Notes: generated by a model not told the origin, from the letters alone. Counted from the first letter of the stretch, positions 28,722 through 40,106 are shown. The stretch: DNA of 43,105 nt from Deltaproteobacteria bacterium (GCA_015492495.1 WGEY01000009.1:1-43105); one strand, 5' to 3'. Program-made: numbers and translations.

Positions 28722-29396
28722 TCAATCCCATTCCTTCTTGAGCACGTAACCGACCCCTCTCACCGTATGGATGAGCCTCCTCGAGGGATCCTTGTCTATC
28801 TTGTTCCTCAGGTGATTTATGTATACATCGACCACGTTCGTCTCGGTATCGAAGCTCTGGTGCCAGACGTGTTCGGCTATAAGGGTCCTTGAAAGCACCC
28901 TTTCGGGGTTCCTCAGCAGGTATTCCAGCAGCGCATACTCCTTGAGCGTGAGCTCCACCTCCTTGTCGCCGCGCCTGGCCCTCCTCGTTACCGGGTCAAG
29001 GCTCAGGTCCTCGTACTTGAGCACCGCCGGGCCGTGTCCCCCTCTACGCATGAGCGCCCTTATCCTTGCAATAAGCTCCTCGAAGGCAAACGGTTTCGTG
29101 AGGTAGTCGTCAGCCCCGAGGTTGAGCCCCTTTACCCTGTCCTCCACCGAATCGCGCGCGGTGAGAAGAAGCACTGGAGACTTGATCCCTTTTCCCTTGA
29201 TATCCTTGAGCACCTCGATGCCGTCCTTTCTGGGAAGCATTATGTCCAGCACTATGACGTCGTACTCATGTGCATCCGCATACTCCTCGCCCTCCACGCC
29301 GTCCATCGCCGTATCAACAACGTAGCCTTCCTGTTCCAGTCCCCGCTTGATGAAACCGGCGACCTTCTTTTCATCTTCAACAACAAGAACCCTCAT
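28722..29396 (-). CDS. OmpR/PhoB-family response regulator
   Basis: MRVLVVEDEKK, DVIVLDIMLPRKDG, LTKPFAFEEL receiver; C-terminal winged helix ELTLKEYALLEYLLRNPERVLSR. Confidence 0.96.
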   Translation of the reverse strand: MRVLVVEDEKKVAGFIKRGLEQEGYVVDTAMDGVEGEEYADAHEYDVIVLDIMLPRKDGIEVLKDIKGKGIKSPVLLLTARDSVEDRVKGLNLGADDYLTKPFAFEELIARIRALMRRGGHGPAVLKYEDLSLDPVTRRARRGDKEVELTLKEYALLEYLLRNPERVLSRTLIAEHVWHQSFDTETNVVDVYINHLRNKIDKDPSRRLIHTVRGVGYVLKKEWD

Positions 29397-29409
29397 AGTG
29401 CAACCCTCC

Positions 29410-30675
29410 TCAAACAACTTTACGGCGTAACGCTGCGGGCAGGTCGTCTTTTTTCACCCTCCCTATGGCGACCATGGTCATCCTGCCTGGAAGGAGTATC
29501 CTGGAAGCCGTCTCGCTCAACTCCCGCGGCCTGACACTGTCTATATCTTCGACTATCTCCTTGACCGGCACTGTGCGTCCGAAGTAAATCTCATCCCTTG
29601 CAAGCTTCATCATCCTGCTGTCGCTGGTCTCAAGCCCCAACAGCATCCCCCCCTTCAACTGTTCCTTGGCGCGCCTGATCTCCTCGCTGCTGATCCCCTG
29701 GCGCATCCTCTTCATCTCCCTGATCACGAGGTTCGTGACCCTCTTGAAGTCTTCCCTCGATGTGCCGGCGTACACCACGAGTGAGCCGGCATCCCTCATG
29801 AGGCTGAGGTACGAATAGACCGAGTACGCAAGCCCCCTCTTTTCCCTGATCTCCTGAAATAGCCTGGAGCTCATTCCTCCGCCGAGGATCGTATTCAAGA
29901 GATACAGCCTGTACCTCTCGGGATGCGCCTGGTAGAGGGCTGGCACGCCCATGCAGAGGTGTATCTGCTCGAGCCCCCTTCTTACGAGCTTCACCCCTTT
30001 GAGCGGAACGGGTGCGGTCGTTGCCACTGACGGATTCCGCTCCTCAATGCCCGCGAACATCGATCTTATTAATTTTACCACATTTCCGTGCCTTATTCCT
30101 CCGGCGACGGTTATCACGACGTTTTTCGAGTGGTAGTGACGCCTGTAGTATGCAATGATATCTTCCCTGCCGAAGGATCCTACCGTCCTGGCGCTGCCCA
30201 ACACGGGGCTGCCCAGCGGATGTCCCTTCCAGAGGCTCGATGCGAAAAGGTCGTGAACAAGGTCGTCGGGGGTGTCATCGACCATCTTTATCTCCTGAAG
30301 AACCACCATCCTCTCTTTTTCGATTTCGAGGGGATCGAAGGTGGAGTTGATGAGGATATCCGAAAGAAGGTCTATGGCGAGAGGAACGTCCTTGTTGAGG
30401 ACCTTTGCATAGAAACAGGTGTATTCCCTGCCAGTAAACGCATTCAGCACCCCGCCCACGGACTCGATCTCGCTTGCTATGTCCTGGGCTGTCCTCTTGG
30501 AGGTACCCTTGAAGAGAAGGTGCTCGATGAAGTGGGTTATGCCCCTTTCCCGGGGAGATTCGTCCCTGGAGCCGTTCTTGATCCATACACCCACCGACGT
30601 GCTCTCAACGTCGGGCATATGCTCTGTTATGACCTTTATGCCGTTTTTAAGAAGGGTCTTCCGGATACGAGACAT
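29410..30675 (-). CDS. M16 family zinc peptidase
   Basis: HFIEHLLFKGT (HxxEH) motif. Start chosen at MSRIRKTLL. Confidence 0.95.
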   Translation of the reverse strand: MSRIRKTLLKNGIKVITEHMPDVESTSVGVWIKNGSRDESPRERGITHFIEHLLFKGTSKRTAQDIASEIESVGGVLNAFTGREYTCFYAKVLNKDVPLAIDLLSDILINSTFDPLEIEKERMVVLQEIKMVDDTPDDLVHDLFASSLWKGHPLGSPVLGSARTVGSFGREDIIAYYRRHYHSKNVVITVAGGIRHGNVVKLIRSMFAGIEERNPSVATTAPVPLKGVKLVRRGLEQIHLCMGVPALYQAHPERYRLYLLNTILGGGMSSRLFQEIREKRGLAYSVYSYLSLMRDAGSLVVYAGTSREDFKRVTNLVIREMKRMRQGISSEEIRRAKEQLKGGMLLGLETSDSRMMKLARDEIYFGRTVPVKEIVEDIDSVRPRELSETASRILLPGRMTMVAIGRVKKDDLPAALRRKVV

Positions 30676-30968
30676 AGGGATATGCCAAAAGAAAATGTTT
30701 TGAAGCCTCCTGCGGAGGGGTGGCGACGGCCTGACCATTCTCGGGTACAGGGAGCGGCCGACGCGCCCCCTGATTCCGAGGTCTTCAATGGGCTTGAAGC
30801 GGCTCTTGCCGCGGGGTACCTTCTACCGCAAGGTGAGCTCTCGATCGTGTTCGACAGCCTGACGCATGTAATGCCGCCGCCCATGCGGCACCCAGCATAT
30901 ATCTCCGGTCAACGTCGTTATCACCGCTTGCGGTCAAGAAAAGGGCCTATGTGGCGAGGCGTGCGGGA

Positions 30969-33065
30969 TCAGCTTTGCGGCAAGGACTGGCCCAAGGCCT
31001 CTTTGCGCGACAGCTTGATCTTGCCGTCCCTGCCGACCTCTATGACCTTGACCAGGACCTCGTCCCCTTCCTTCAGGACGTCGCTTACGCTCCTTACCCT
31101 CTCGTGCGAAAGCTGGGATATGTGCACAAGCCCGTCCGTGCCGGGAAATATCTCGACGAAGGCCCCGAAGTCCACCACCTTCTTGACCTTGCCCATGTAG
31201 AGCTTTCCGACCTCGGCCTCCTGGGTGAGCCTCTTGACGATCTCTATGGCCCGCTTTGCCGCCTCCTCATCGGACGAGGCGATGTTTACCTTGCCTGTAT
31301 CATCGATGTCGATCTTTACGCCCGTCTCCTGGACTATCCCCTTTATATTCTTTCCACCTGGGCCGATGACATCCTTGATCTTCTCCGGCTTCACGTAGAT
31401 AGTCACTATCCTCGGGGCATACTCGGAAAGCTCGGCCCTCGGACGTGCGATGGCCTCCTCCATCTTGCTCAGGATATGAAGCCTTCCCTCCCTTGCCTGG
31501 TAAAGCGCCTCGCGCATGATCTCGGCGCTAACCCCACCGATCTTTATGTCCATCTGGAGCGCCGTAACACCCTCGGCCGAACCCGCAACCTTGAAGTCCA
31601 TGTCTCCGAGATGGTCCTCGTCGCCGAGTATATCCGAGAGTACGGCGTACCGATCACCCTCCTTGATGAGCCCCATGGCGATCCCTGCGACGTGGCACTT
31701 GACAGGCACGCCGGCGTCCATGAGTGAAAGGGATGCACCGCAGACGGTAGCCATGGACGACGAGCCGTTCGACTCCAATATATCGGAGACGACCCTTATG
31801 GTGTAGGGAAAGTCCTCCTCTTCGGAGGGCAGGGTCTTTGAAACGGCCCTTTCCGCGAGGGCGCCGTGCCCTATCTCCCTCCTTCCCGGCCCCCTAAGGA
31901 ACCTGACCTCTCCCACGGAAAACGGTGGGAAGTTGTAATGAAGCATGAAGGACTTGTACTCCCAGCCTGAGAGCGCATCTATCTTCTGCTCGTCCTCGCT
32001 CGTCCCGAGGGTCGTAACGACCATGGCCTGGGTCTCGCCCCTCGTAAAGAGCGCCGAGCCGTGGGTGCGCGGCAGAAGCCCAACCTCGCATGTAATGGGG
32101 CGCACATCCTTGAGCCCCCTGCCGTCGACCCTAACGTTCTCATCGAGGATGGTCTTCCGCATTATCCTGTATTTAAGGTCGCTGAATATCCCGCCTATCT
32201 CCTTCTCACGGTCCTCGTACTCTGGGAGAAGGGCCTCTATGACCTCCTTTTTAAGCTCATCAAGCCTCGCGTAGCGATCGAGCTTCGCCGGTATCTTCAA
32301 TGCCTCCCTGAGCCTGTCCTCGCACAACTCCTGTACGCGCCTTACCAGCTCCTCATCGGGCACGTTGGCCTTGACCTCGAGTTTGGGCTCGCCGCACTCC
32401 TCTATGATTCTCTTCTGTAACTCTATTATATCCTTCATGCTCTCCTGGGCGAAGCTAAGCGCGTCCACCAGCGTATCTTCTGAGACGAACCCGGCTCCAC
32501 CCTCGACCATGATTATCCCGTTCTCCGAACCGGCGACGAGAAGGTCTATATCGCCTTCCTTCTGCTGTGCAAGGCTCGGATTGAATATGAATTCCCCGTT
32601 GACCCTTCCGACCCTCACGGAGGCGATCGGCCCCTCGAACGGTATATCCGAGATACCGAGTGCTACCGAAGCACCTATTGTGGCAATAATCTCCGGGTCG
32701 TTTTCGTGGTCAACCGACAGAACCGTTGCTATGACCTGTGTTTCATTTGAGTAGCCCTCCTTAAAGAGAGGCCTCAGCGGCCTGTCGATAAGCCTCGAGC
32801 ACAGGACCTCCCTTTCGCTCGGCCTCCCCTCGCGCTTGAAGAAGCCGCCCGGTATCTTACCGGCTGCATAGGTCATCTCCATGTAGTTCACAGTAAGCGG
32901 CATGAAGTCCAGCCCGGGGCTTGCCTCCTTGGCCCTGCACGCCGTGACAAGCACAACCGTATCACCGTACCTTACCGTACAGGAACCATTTGACTGCCTC
33001 GCCATCTTCCCTATTTCTATCTTAAGAGGCCTTCCTCCGTAATCTATCTCGTAATTTTTCACCAT
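30969..33065 (-). CDS. pnp: Polyribonucleotide nucleotidyltransferase
   Basis: [34 protein letters not shown] and C-terminal S1 domain. Confidence 0.98.
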   Translation of the reverse strand: MVKNYEIDYGGRPLKIEIGKMARQSNGSCTVRYGDTVVLVTACRAKEASPGLDFMPLTVNYMEMTYAAGKIPGGFFKREGRPSEREVLCSRLIDRPLRPLFKEGYSNETQVIATVLSVDHENDPEIIATIGASVALGISDIPFEGPIASVRVGRVNGEFIFNPSLAQQKEGDIDLLVAGSENGIIMVEGGAGFVSEDTLVDALSFAQESMKDIIELQKRIIEECGEPKLEVKANVPDEELVRRVQELCEDRLREALKIPAKLDRYARLDELKKEVIEALLPEYEDREKEIGGIFSDLKYRIMRKTILDENVRVDGRGLKDVRPITCEVGLLPRTHGSALFTRGETQAMVVTTLGTSEDEQKIDALSGWEYKSFMLHYNFPPFSVGEVRFLRGPGRREIGHGALAERAVSKTLPSEEEDFPYTIRVVSDILESNGSSSMATVCGASLSLMDAGVPVKCHVAGIAMGLIKEGDRYAVLSDILGDEDHLGDMDFKVAGSAEGVTALQMDIKIGGVSAEIMREALYQAREGRLHILSKMEEAIARPRAELSEYAPRIVTIYVKPEKIKDVIGPGGKNIKGIVQETGVKIDIDDTGKVNIASSDEEAAKRAIEIVKRLTQEAEVGKLYMGKVKKVVDFGAFVEIFPGTDGLVHISQLSHERVRSVSDVLKEGDEVLVKVIEVGRDGKIKLSRKEALGQSLPQS

Positions 33066-33126
33066 CTCGATTCACACTACTCCTTATTTTCAATTATTTT
33101 GGGCTGCGGGACAAAAAAACGCCTTA

Positions 33127-33232
33127 TCCATTGAAGCGTAAGCGCCCGGGGCGCCTTCCCGCCGCAGCATAGTCGGGGCAGCCGACATGAACTTCAAGGC
33201 TCCCCGCATGCCGATGCGGTGGCTTCAATGGA
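33127..33232 (-). ncRNA. Predicted structured leader/intergenic RNA between rpsO and pnp (four-way junction)
   Basis: 11-bp perfect closing stem TCCATTGAAGC/GCTTCAATGGA enclosing three hairpins (33204-33219, 33172-33186, 33142-33154). Confidence 0.5.
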
Positions 33233-33235
33233 GAT

Positions 33236-33502
33236 CTATTTTCTGAGCCCGAGCTTTTTGATAAGACTTTGGTAACGGTCAAAGTCCTTCCTTTTCAGGT
33301 AATCCAGAAGCCTCCTCCTCTGACCCACCATCTTAAGGAGCCCCCTCCTCGAGTGGTGATCCGCACGGTGTACCTTGAGGTGCGTATCCAGGTAGCTTAT
33401 CCTTTCACTCAAAAGCGCCACCTGCACCTCGGGTGAACCGGTATCACCCTCATGGGTCCGGAACTTCTCAATGACCTCCTGTTTTCTTTCAGCCGTAAGC
33501 AT
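33236..33502 (-). CDS. rpsO: 30S ribosomal protein S15
   Basis: [20 protein letters not shown]...[23 protein letters not shown]. Start at MLTAERKQ. Confidence 0.98.
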   Translation of the reverse strand: MLTAERKQEVIEKFRTHEGDTGSPEVQVALLSERISYLDTHLKVHRADHHSRRGLLKMVGQRRRLLDYLKRKDFDRYQSLIKKLGLRK

Positions 33503-33584
33503 TACTCCTTTTCCACCTCCTCGAACATGATTGATACGTTGATAGAAGTTACCACAAAAGCGCACAGCCTGCTTTAACCATGTC

Positions 33585-34313
33585 TCACAGGGCCACCGGA
33601 CTGCTACCGTCCAACCCTTCCCGGCCGCCTGCGTCCTCAAGAAGGTCTTCGAGTGCGATCAGCCTTTCGAGAAACACCTCCTTGGGTGAACGGAGATGTA
33701 CCGAATCCGCCAATGTGAACCTACCGCTCCTTGTCCGCTTGAGCTCGACAAGGTGTGCGCCGCAGCCCAGGAGCCTTCCGGCGTCATGACAGAGTGTTCT
33801 CAGGTAGGTCCCCCTTGAACAATCGACCCTGAACTCGACGAACGGCATATCGATCCTGAGCACCTCGACCGAGTAGACCTCCACCTCCTTGGGCTCACGC
33901 TCCACGACAACCCCCCTTCTCGCCAGCTTGTACAGCGGCACCCCGTTGCGCTTTACGGCAGAGAACATGGGCGGGACCTGCTTTATCCTGCCGCAAAACC
34001 CCTTAAGAACCCTCTCGACATCCTCGGCGGTGACGGTATCGGTCGGCACTCTCTTCAAGACCCTGCCTTCGGCGTCGTAGGTGTCGGTCTCCTCGCCCAG
34101 CTTAAGGGTGGTTACATACTGCTTGACACCCTGCTGCAGGACGGTGGCGTACTTGGTCGCCCGGTTTACGACGAGCGGCAACACGCCCGTGGCTATGGGA
34201 TCAAGGGTTCCGAGGTGGCCCACCTTTCTTGCCCCGAGCACCCTCTTGACCTTAAGTACGACATCGTGAGACGTCAGCCCCTTGGGCTTATCCACAACAA
34301 TGACACCGTTCAC
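33585..34313 (-). CDS. truB: tRNA pseudouridine(55) synthase
   Basis: [48 protein letters not shown]. Confidence 0.97.
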   Translation of the reverse strand: MNGVIVVDKPKGLTSHDVVLKVKRVLGARKVGHLGTLDPIATGVLPLVVNRATKYATVLQQGVKQYVTTLKLGEETDTYDAEGRVLKRVPTDTVTAEDVERVLKGFCGRIKQVPPMFSAVKRNGVPLYKLARRGVVVEREPKEVEVYSVEVLRIDMPFVEFRVDCSRGTYLRTLCHDAGRLLGCGAHLVELKRTRSGRFTLADSVHLRSPKEVFLERLIALEDLLEDAGGREGLDGSSPVAL

Positions 34314-35293
34314 GACCTCAAGCCCTCCTTTATTGCCTTTCGCAGCGCATCCAGCACCTTCTGCTTAACCTCCCCGAACTCACCGCTTATGTTGAAGCCG
34401 GATGCATGGGGATGCCCCCCGCCCCCGAAGGACTTGGCCACACCAGAGACATCGATGTTGCCCTTGGACCTCAGGCTGACCTTGTACTCATCCGGTCCGC
34501 ACTCCCTGAAGAGCACTCCGACCTCCACCCCCTTTATGGCCCTCGCGTAGTTGACGAATCCGTCCACGATATCCTTGCCTCCGCCGACCTTCTTCAACAT
34601 GTCGAGCGTCACCTTAAGCACGGCTATCCTTCCTTCGCTCACGGTCTCGAGCGTCGACAGGACCATGGAAAGCGCCTCGAACCTCTTTGCCGGATAGCTC
34701 TCATAAACGTTCCTGGAAACATCCCAGGGGTCCGCGCCGAGAGATACAAGCTCGCCGGCCTTTCTGAATGCCTCTGGGGTGGCCGAGGCATAACGGAAGG
34801 AGCCGGTGTCGGTGTGTATGGCCACATACAGGTTTGTAGCCACATCCGCGTTTATCGGTATTCGAGCGGCCTTCAGCAGGTCGTAGACTATCTCGCCGGC
34901 TGCGCTCGCCCCCGGCAGGACGATATTTATGTCACCGAACTCGTCGTTGGTCTTGTGGTGATCGAGGTTTACAAGCCTTCCGCGTCCGTTGAAGCGGACG
35001 AAGTCCTCGCCGAGCCTTTCGATCTGCCCGCAATCGACCGCAAAGGTGCAGTCGACCGGCTCAACACCGTCCAGGGAATGAACTATGGTGCCGCTGCCGG
35101 GCAGAAACCTGCACACATCTGGCACCTCGTCCTCGAGGAATGCCACTACATCCTTGCCTATCCCCCTGAGCGCAAGCGCGAGCCCGAGAAGGGAACCCAC
35201 AGCGTCACCTTCCGGGTTGACATGCGATACGACGAGAAAACGCTTCCCCCTCTCTATCTCGTCCACTACGGGCGCGAAAATGTCAGAGTCCAT
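34310..35293 (-). CDS. DHH/DHHA1 phosphoesterase (NrnA-like bifunctional oligoribonuclease/PAP phosphatase)
   Basis: SHVNPEGDAVGSLLGL, NLDHHKTND, C-terminal SFGGGGHPHASGF. Confidence 0.93.
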   Translation of the reverse strand: MDSDIFAPVVDEIERGKRFLVVSHVNPEGDAVGSLLGLALALRGIGKDVVAFLEDEVPDVCRFLPGSGTIVHSLDGVEPVDCTFAVDCGQIERLGEDFVRFNGRGRLVNLDHHKTNDEFGDINIVLPGASAAGEIVYDLLKAARIPINADVATNLYVAIHTDTGSFRYASATPEAFRKAGELVSLGADPWDVSRNVYESYPAKRFEALSMVLSTLETVSEGRIAVLKVTLDMLKKVGGGKDIVDGFVNYARAIKGVEVGVLFRECGPDEYKVSLRSKGNIDVSGVAKSFGGGGHPHASGFNISGEFGEVKQKVLDALRKAIKEGLRS

Positions 35294-35316
35294 CTTAGAC
35301 AAAAACAAAGGGTGGC

Positions 35317-35679
35317 TCAAGCGCACCCTCCTCCTTTCTTCAACTTCTTCAACACCTCTTCTATGTGGCTGGAGTACTCCAGAGAGTCGTCGAATTCGAA
35401 GTCAATGGCCGGGATGTACTTCAAGCTCAAACGCTTGGCAAGGGCCCTGCGCATGTATCCGCTCGCACTATTGAGCCCTGCCTTGCTTCTTAGGACCTCC
35501 TCTTCTGTGCCGATCATACTGAAAAAGATATGCGCGTGCTTGAGGTCCTCGGTCATCTTAACCCTTGTAACCGTCACAAAGCCGATCCTCGGATCCTTTA
35601 CCTCCCCATGCAGTATCATGGAGGCGATCTCCTTTTTGATGAGATCACCTACCCGCTCCGAACGCTTATAACTCATCAT
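35317..35679 (-). CDS. rbfA: Ribosome-binding factor A
   Basis: YKRSERVGDLIKKEIASMI...DPRIGFVTVTRVKMTEDLKHAHIF. Start chosen near MSYKRSERV. Confidence 0.94.
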   Translation of the reverse strand: MMSYKRSERVGDLIKKEIASMILHGEVKDPRIGFVTVTRVKMTEDLKHAHIFFSMIGTEEEVLRSKAGLNSASGYMRRALAKRLSLKYIPAIDFEFDDSLEYSSHIEEVLKKLKKGGGCA

Positions 35680-35752
35680 GTAACATCCGTATACGCACGA
35701 ATACGCCGAGCCCGCGGCCCTCACAAGGGAGACACACAGGCACGGGCAAGGC

Positions 35753-36052
35753 CTATTTGAGGAGTGAACAGTTCATCAGCTCCATTTCGTGCTCGATCAC
35801 CTCCACCATGTGGAGCTTCTCGATAAAGTTGAAGATCCTGTCCAGACGAGAGTTGACCGTGGCCGCATCCGAGCCGACCATAGTAATCCCGATCTCAGCT
35901 CTCTGCCAGAGATCATGGCTGCCCACCTCTGCGACCGAGACGTTGAAACGGTTTCTTACGTTGTCTACGACCTTTTTAAGGACCTGCCGTTTAGCCTTGA
36001 GCGATCGGCTGTCGTGTATGAGCAGCCCTATGTGACAGATCCCGACTACCAT
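35753..36052 (-). CDS. DUF503 family protein
   Basis: HDSRSLKAKRQVLKKVVDNVRNRFNVSVAEVGSHDLWQRAEIGI. Confidence 0.93.
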   Translation of the reverse strand: MVVGICHIGLLIHDSRSLKAKRQVLKKVVDNVRNRFNVSVAEVGSHDLWQRAEIGITMVGSDAATVNSRLDRIFNFIEKLHMVEVIEHEMELMNCSLLK

Positions 36053-36139
36053 GGCTGAAGATCCGAAGCCCCGATGAACCGCGGCCTTAAATGCGCATCC
36101 CCGGCGCCGAACCAGCCTGGTATCGAGAGGAGATGCCTC

Positions 36140-38455
36140 TTACAGCTTTGCAGCCTCCTCTTTAAGCACATACGCCTCGATGACATCCCCCACTTTGATA
36201 TCGTTATAGCCCTCTATGCCTATACCGCACTCGTAGCCCGCAGCCACTTCCTTTGCATCCTCCTTGAACCTCTTCAAAGAGGATATCTTTCCATCGTATA
36301 TGACCACATTGTCCCTTACAAGCCTCACCCTCGCATTCCGCGTGATCTTTCCATCGATCACGTAGCAGCCGGCGACGTTGCCTACCTTCGAGACCCGGAA
36401 GACCTCCCTTATCTCGGCCTTTCCTATGATCTCCTCCCTTATAACGGGCTCGAGCATGCCTTCCATGGCGTTCTTGATGTCGTCCGTAAGGTTGTAGATG
36501 ATATTGTAGAGCCTTATGTCGACGGCCTCACTCTCGGCCAGTTGCTGCGCCTTGTTATCCGGCCTTACGTTGAACCCTATGATTATCGCGTTGGAGGCCG
36601 AAGCGAGCATCACGTCACCCTCGTTTATGCCGCCCACTGCGGAGTGTATCACCTTGAGGCTTATCTTGTCGGTGGAGAGTTTTTCCAGGGCCTCCTTGAC
36701 GGCCTCCATGGAGCCCTGCACATCGGCCTTCACGATAACGTTGAGTTCCTTCACCTCTCCGCGGCTTATCCTGTCGTACAGGTCCGCCAGACTCACCTTG
36801 ACGGTCTTGGCACGCTCCTCTTCCTGGAGCTTTCTGAGCCTTATCGATGCGATCTGCTTTGCCGTGGCCTCGTCCTTCACAACCGTGAAGCTGTCGCCTG
36901 CCTGCGGCACACCGGAGAGTCCGAGTATCTTGACCGGCACGGAAGGTCCCGCCTCTGTAACACGCTTGCCCCTGTCATTGATCATCGCCCTTATCCTGCC
37001 GGAGTAGACGCCCACGACACAGGCATCGCCGACCTTCAGCGTACCGTTCTGTATCAGCACGGTAGAGACCGGACCGCACCCCTTGTCGAGCCTCGCCTCG
37101 ATCACGACACCCCTTGCCGGCATCGAAGGGCATGCCTTGAGCTCGAGCATCTCCGCCTGTAGGATTATCATCTCGAGGAGCTCGTTTATGTTCATTCCCT
37201 TCTTAGCAGAGACCTCGACGAAGATGGTATCGCCTCCCCACGCTTCCGGAACAAGCCCGTACTCGGTGAGCGCCTGCTTTATCCTTTCGGGGTCGGCATC
37301 CGGCAGGTCTATCTTGTTTATGGCGACTATGATGGGTACGCCGGCGGCCCTTGCATGATTTATGGCCTCCACCGTCTGAGGCATCACGCCGTCATCCGCG
37401 GCGACTACAAGCACCACTATATCAGTGGCCTTCGCACCCCTCGCCCTCATGGAGGTAAACGCCTCGTGTCCAGGGGTGTCGAGGAAGGTGATGTCACCCC
37501 TTTCAAGGTGGACGTGGTATGCGCCGATATGCTGCGTTATTCCGCCAGCCTCACCGCTTACCACGTTTGTCCTTCTTATAGCGTCCAGGAGCGATGTCTT
37601 ACCGTGGTCGACATGTCCCATCACCGTTACAACCGGCGCCCTCGGCACAAGCTCCCCAACCGCCGCTTCCTCCAGACCGGCCTCAATGAGGCTTTCTTCC
37701 TGCACGGCGACACTCTCGACCTCGTAGCCGTAGTCCTGAGCCACAAGGGATGCGGTGTCCACATCCAGAAGCTGGTTTACGGTAACCATCATGCCAAGCC
37801 CCATGAGCTTCTTTATGATCTCGTTGGCCTTGACACCGAGCCTCTGTGAAAAATCGGCAACACTTATCGCCTCGTTTATTCTTATGACCCTCTTTTCGGC
37901 CTTTGGCACCGTGATCTCGGTCTTCCTCATCGGCCTTGAGGGAGCGACCTGGGCCTTACGACGCACATCCTTTACCTGATAGCGCTTGCCCTTTCTGAAG
38001 ACCTGCTTCGGAACAAAAAACTTCTCTACCTTCTTCTCTTCCTGTTCAAATACCTTTACTTCCCTCTTTGCAGGGGCCGCGGCCTGCTTTTTTGCCTTTG
38101 CCTTTTCCTTGGCCTTCTTCTCTTCCTTCTTTTCGACACCGGCTGTAACCACAGGAGCCTTCTCCACAGCCTTTCCGGCCGCAGCCTTGCCCTTGACCGG
38201 GGCCTTCTTCGCGTCGGCCTCTTCCGGTGCCTTCTTTTGTACGGCTTCAGCTTCCTTGCCCTCTTTCTTCCCTGCTGCGGCCTTTTCTTCGGCCCCGGGC
38301 TTATGCGCCTCACCGGCCCCGGCGTGCACCTCTTTTTCGGCAGGTGCCGGCTTGGCCGCACGCCTCCGGATGACTGTGGGCTTTATCCTTCTTTCCACAA
38401 CCTCGCCTACTGCACCGGTTTCATCCTTTTCTTTCTCTTTTTCCGTCATATCCAA
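36140..38455 (-). CDS. infB: Translation initiation factor IF-2
   Basis: [38 protein letters not shown]-rich N-terminal linker. Confidence 0.98.
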   Translation of the reverse strand: MDMTEKEKEKDETGAVGEVVERRIKPTVIRRRAAKPAPAEKEVHAGAGEAHKPGAEEKAAAGKKEGKEAEAVQKKAPEEADAKKAPVKGKAAAGKAVEKAPVVTAGVEKKEEKKAKEKAKAKKQAAAPAKREVKVFEQEEKKVEKFFVPKQVFRKGKRYQVKDVRRKAQVAPSRPMRKTEITVPKAEKRVIRINEAISVADFSQRLGVKANEIIKKLMGLGMMVTVNQLLDVDTASLVAQDYGYEVESVAVQEESLIEAGLEEAAVGELVPRAPVVTVMGHVDHGKTSLLDAIRRTNVVSGEAGGITQHIGAYHVHLERGDITFLDTPGHEAFTSMRARGAKATDIVVLVVAADDGVMPQTVEAINHARAAGVPIIVAINKIDLPDADPERIKQALTEYGLVPEAWGGDTIFVEVSAKKGMNINELLEMIILQAEMLELKACPSMPARGVVIEARLDKGCGPVSTVLIQNGTLKVGDACVVGVYSGRIRAMINDRGKRVTEAGPSVPVKILGLSGVPQAGDSFTVVKDEATAKQIASIRLRKLQEEERAKTVKVSLADLYDRISRGEVKELNVIVKADVQGSMEAVKEALEKLSTDKISLKVIHSAVGGINEGDVMLASASNAIIIGFNVRPDNKAQQLAESEAVDIRLYNIIYNLTDDIKNAMEGMLEPVIREEIIGKAEIREVFRVSKVGNVAGCYVIDGKITRNARVRLVRDNVVIYDGKISSLKRFKEDAKEVAAGYECGIGIEGYNDIKVGDVIEAYVLKEEAAKL

Positions 38456-38489
38456 GTAAACGGGCAGGGAGGCCGAGTCCCCTCGGCCT

Positions 38490-38786
38490 TCATCCCGCCG
38501 TCCTTCCGTATGTTGTATTCGGTTCTTTTATGTACCCCTTTATACTATTCCAGAGATCCTCTTCGGACGGTAGCGTCACCTTGGTTTTGAACGCCCTGGA
38601 AAAGGCACCCTTTTTGTATGCCGCCCTGAGACAACTTCTACAGGGGCAGAGATAAGCACCTCTGCCGCCCTGCTTGCGGCCGCTTGGCCTCAACCTTCCA
38701 CCGTCGACTACAAACCTCAGAAGCTCGGCCTTGGCCCTTACACGACCGCACCCCACGCACCTTCTGTGAGGCCCTTCATCCCTCAA
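38490..38786 (-). CDS. ylxR: YlxR (DUF448) RNA-binding protein, probable TTG start
   Basis: [19 protein letters not shown]...[31 protein letters not shown] at 38786 overlaps the nusA stop; the longer ORF reads through nusA sequence in another frame. Confidence 0.88.
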   Translation of the reverse strand: MRDEGPHRRCVGCGRVRAKAELLRFVVDGGRLRPSGRKQGGRGAYLCPCRSCLRAAYKKGAFSRAFKTKVTLPSEEDLWNSIKGYIKEPNTTYGRTAG

Positions 38787-40077
38787 GGAACTCTCTCGCA
38801 GCCCTAAGTACCTCTTCGGCCTTCTCTCCGTCCATTCCTTCGACCCCGGCAAGCGTTTCAGCGTCTGCGTTGACCACGTCTCCGACGGTACTGAAACCGG
38901 CCTCGCCGAGGATGCGCAAGGTATCTTCATCAACCCCGTCCAGGCTCGAAAGTTCCACATCAAGCCTCGCCTCTTCGGCCTCCTTAGCGGCCTCAACCTC
39001 TCTTTTAAGCGCCTCTTCCGGCGTCATGCCCTCTTTCTGCGTCTCCTTGGCCGCGGACTCGGTATTGATATCTATCTTCCACCCGGTAAGCTTGGCGGCA
39101 AGCCTTACATTCTGGCCCTTCTTGCCTATGGCCAGCGAGAGCTGATCATCCGGAACAATGACCTCCATGGACTTTTCCGCCTCGTCCACTATCACCTTGG
39201 ATATCTGGGCAGGACTCAGCGCGTTCTTCGCAAGGACCGCAGGGTCATCGGACCAGTGTATTATATCTATCTTCTCCCCCTTTAGCTCCTGCACCACGGC
39301 CTGAACCCTCGAGCCCTTGACCCCCACGCACGCACCCACGGGGTCGACATCCGGGTTGTTCGAGACAACGGCTATCTTGGCACGTTCGCCCGGCTCCCTT
39401 GCGGCGGCCTTGATCTCAACAATACCCTCGTATATCTCCGGGACCTCCATCTGAAAAAGCTTCACCAGGAAGCCGGCATGCGTCCTGGATATGATGACCT
39501 GGGGACCCTTTGCATCCGTCCTTACATCAAGCACCATACCCCTTATCCTTTCCCCCTGACGGTAACTCTCGCGCTTGACCTGCTCCTTTTTGGGCAGCAA
39601 GGCCTCGGTCCTGCCCAGGTCCACTATTATATCTCCCTTTTCAAACCTCTGAACGATACCGGTGATTATCTCGCCCTTCTTCTCGCTGTACTCCTTGTAG
39701 ACGATGTCCCTCTCGGCCTCCCTCACCTTCTGGATAATGATCTGCTTTGCGGTCTGTGCGTCGATCCTTCCGAACTCGCTTGCATCCAGCTTGAGCCCGA
39801 GGCTGTCGCCCAGCTGGACCTCGGGGTCGTATTTACGGGCCTCCTCCAAAGACACCTCCAGATCGGGGTTTTCAACCTTTTCCACCACCGATTTGAAGAC
39901 AAAAAGCTCTATCTCTCCCAGCTCTTCATCATAACGGGCTTCTATATCCTTTGTGGCGCCGAACCTCTTCTCGGCCGCCTTCAGCATGGCGGACTCAAGG
40001 GCGTCGATCAGTACCTTCCTGTCGATGCCTTTATCCTTCTCCACCTGTTCGATTATCTGGGCCAAATTAACAAACAT
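38776..40077 (-). CDS. nusA: Transcription termination/antitermination protein NusA
   Basis: ALESAMLKAAEKRFG, S1, GACVGVKGSRVQAVVQELKGEKIDIIHW, second KH IGKKGQNVRLAAKLTGWKIDI. Confidence 0.97.
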   Translation of the reverse strand: MFVNLAQIIEQVEKDKGIDRKVLIDALESAMLKAAEKRFGATKDIEARYDEELGEIELFVFKSVVEKVENPDLEVSLEEARKYDPEVQLGDSLGLKLDASEFGRIDAQTAKQIIIQKVREAERDIVYKEYSEKKGEIITGIVQRFEKGDIIVDLGRTEALLPKKEQVKRESYRQGERIRGMVLDVRTDAKGPQVIISRTHAGFLVKLFQMEVPEIYEGIVEIKAAAREPGERAKIAVVSNNPDVDPVGACVGVKGSRVQAVVQELKGEKIDIIHWSDDPAVLAKNALSPAQISKVIVDEAEKSMEVIVPDDQLSLAIGKKGQNVRLAAKLTGWKIDINTESAAKETQKEGMTPEEALKREVEAAKEAEEARLDVELSSLDGVDEDTLRILGEAGFSTVGDVVNADAETLAGVEGMDGEKAEEVLRAAREFLEG

Positions 40078-40106
40078 GACACCCTATCCTCCCGATACCG
40101 GAAAAT

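Noticed and set aside
30088-31200. 370-aa plus-strand ORF
   Set aside because: Antisense to M16 peptidase and pnp and crosses their intergenic spacer; no recognisable motif.
34406-35671. 421-aa plus-strand ORF
   Set aside because: Antisense to the DHH phosphoesterase and rbfA, both with clear motifs. Composition looks like a shadow ORF (Y/H/P/R-rich, no recognisable domain).
36074-37162. 362-aa plus-strand ORF
   Set aside because: Antisense to infB; translation is a shadow of the IF-2 coding sequence.
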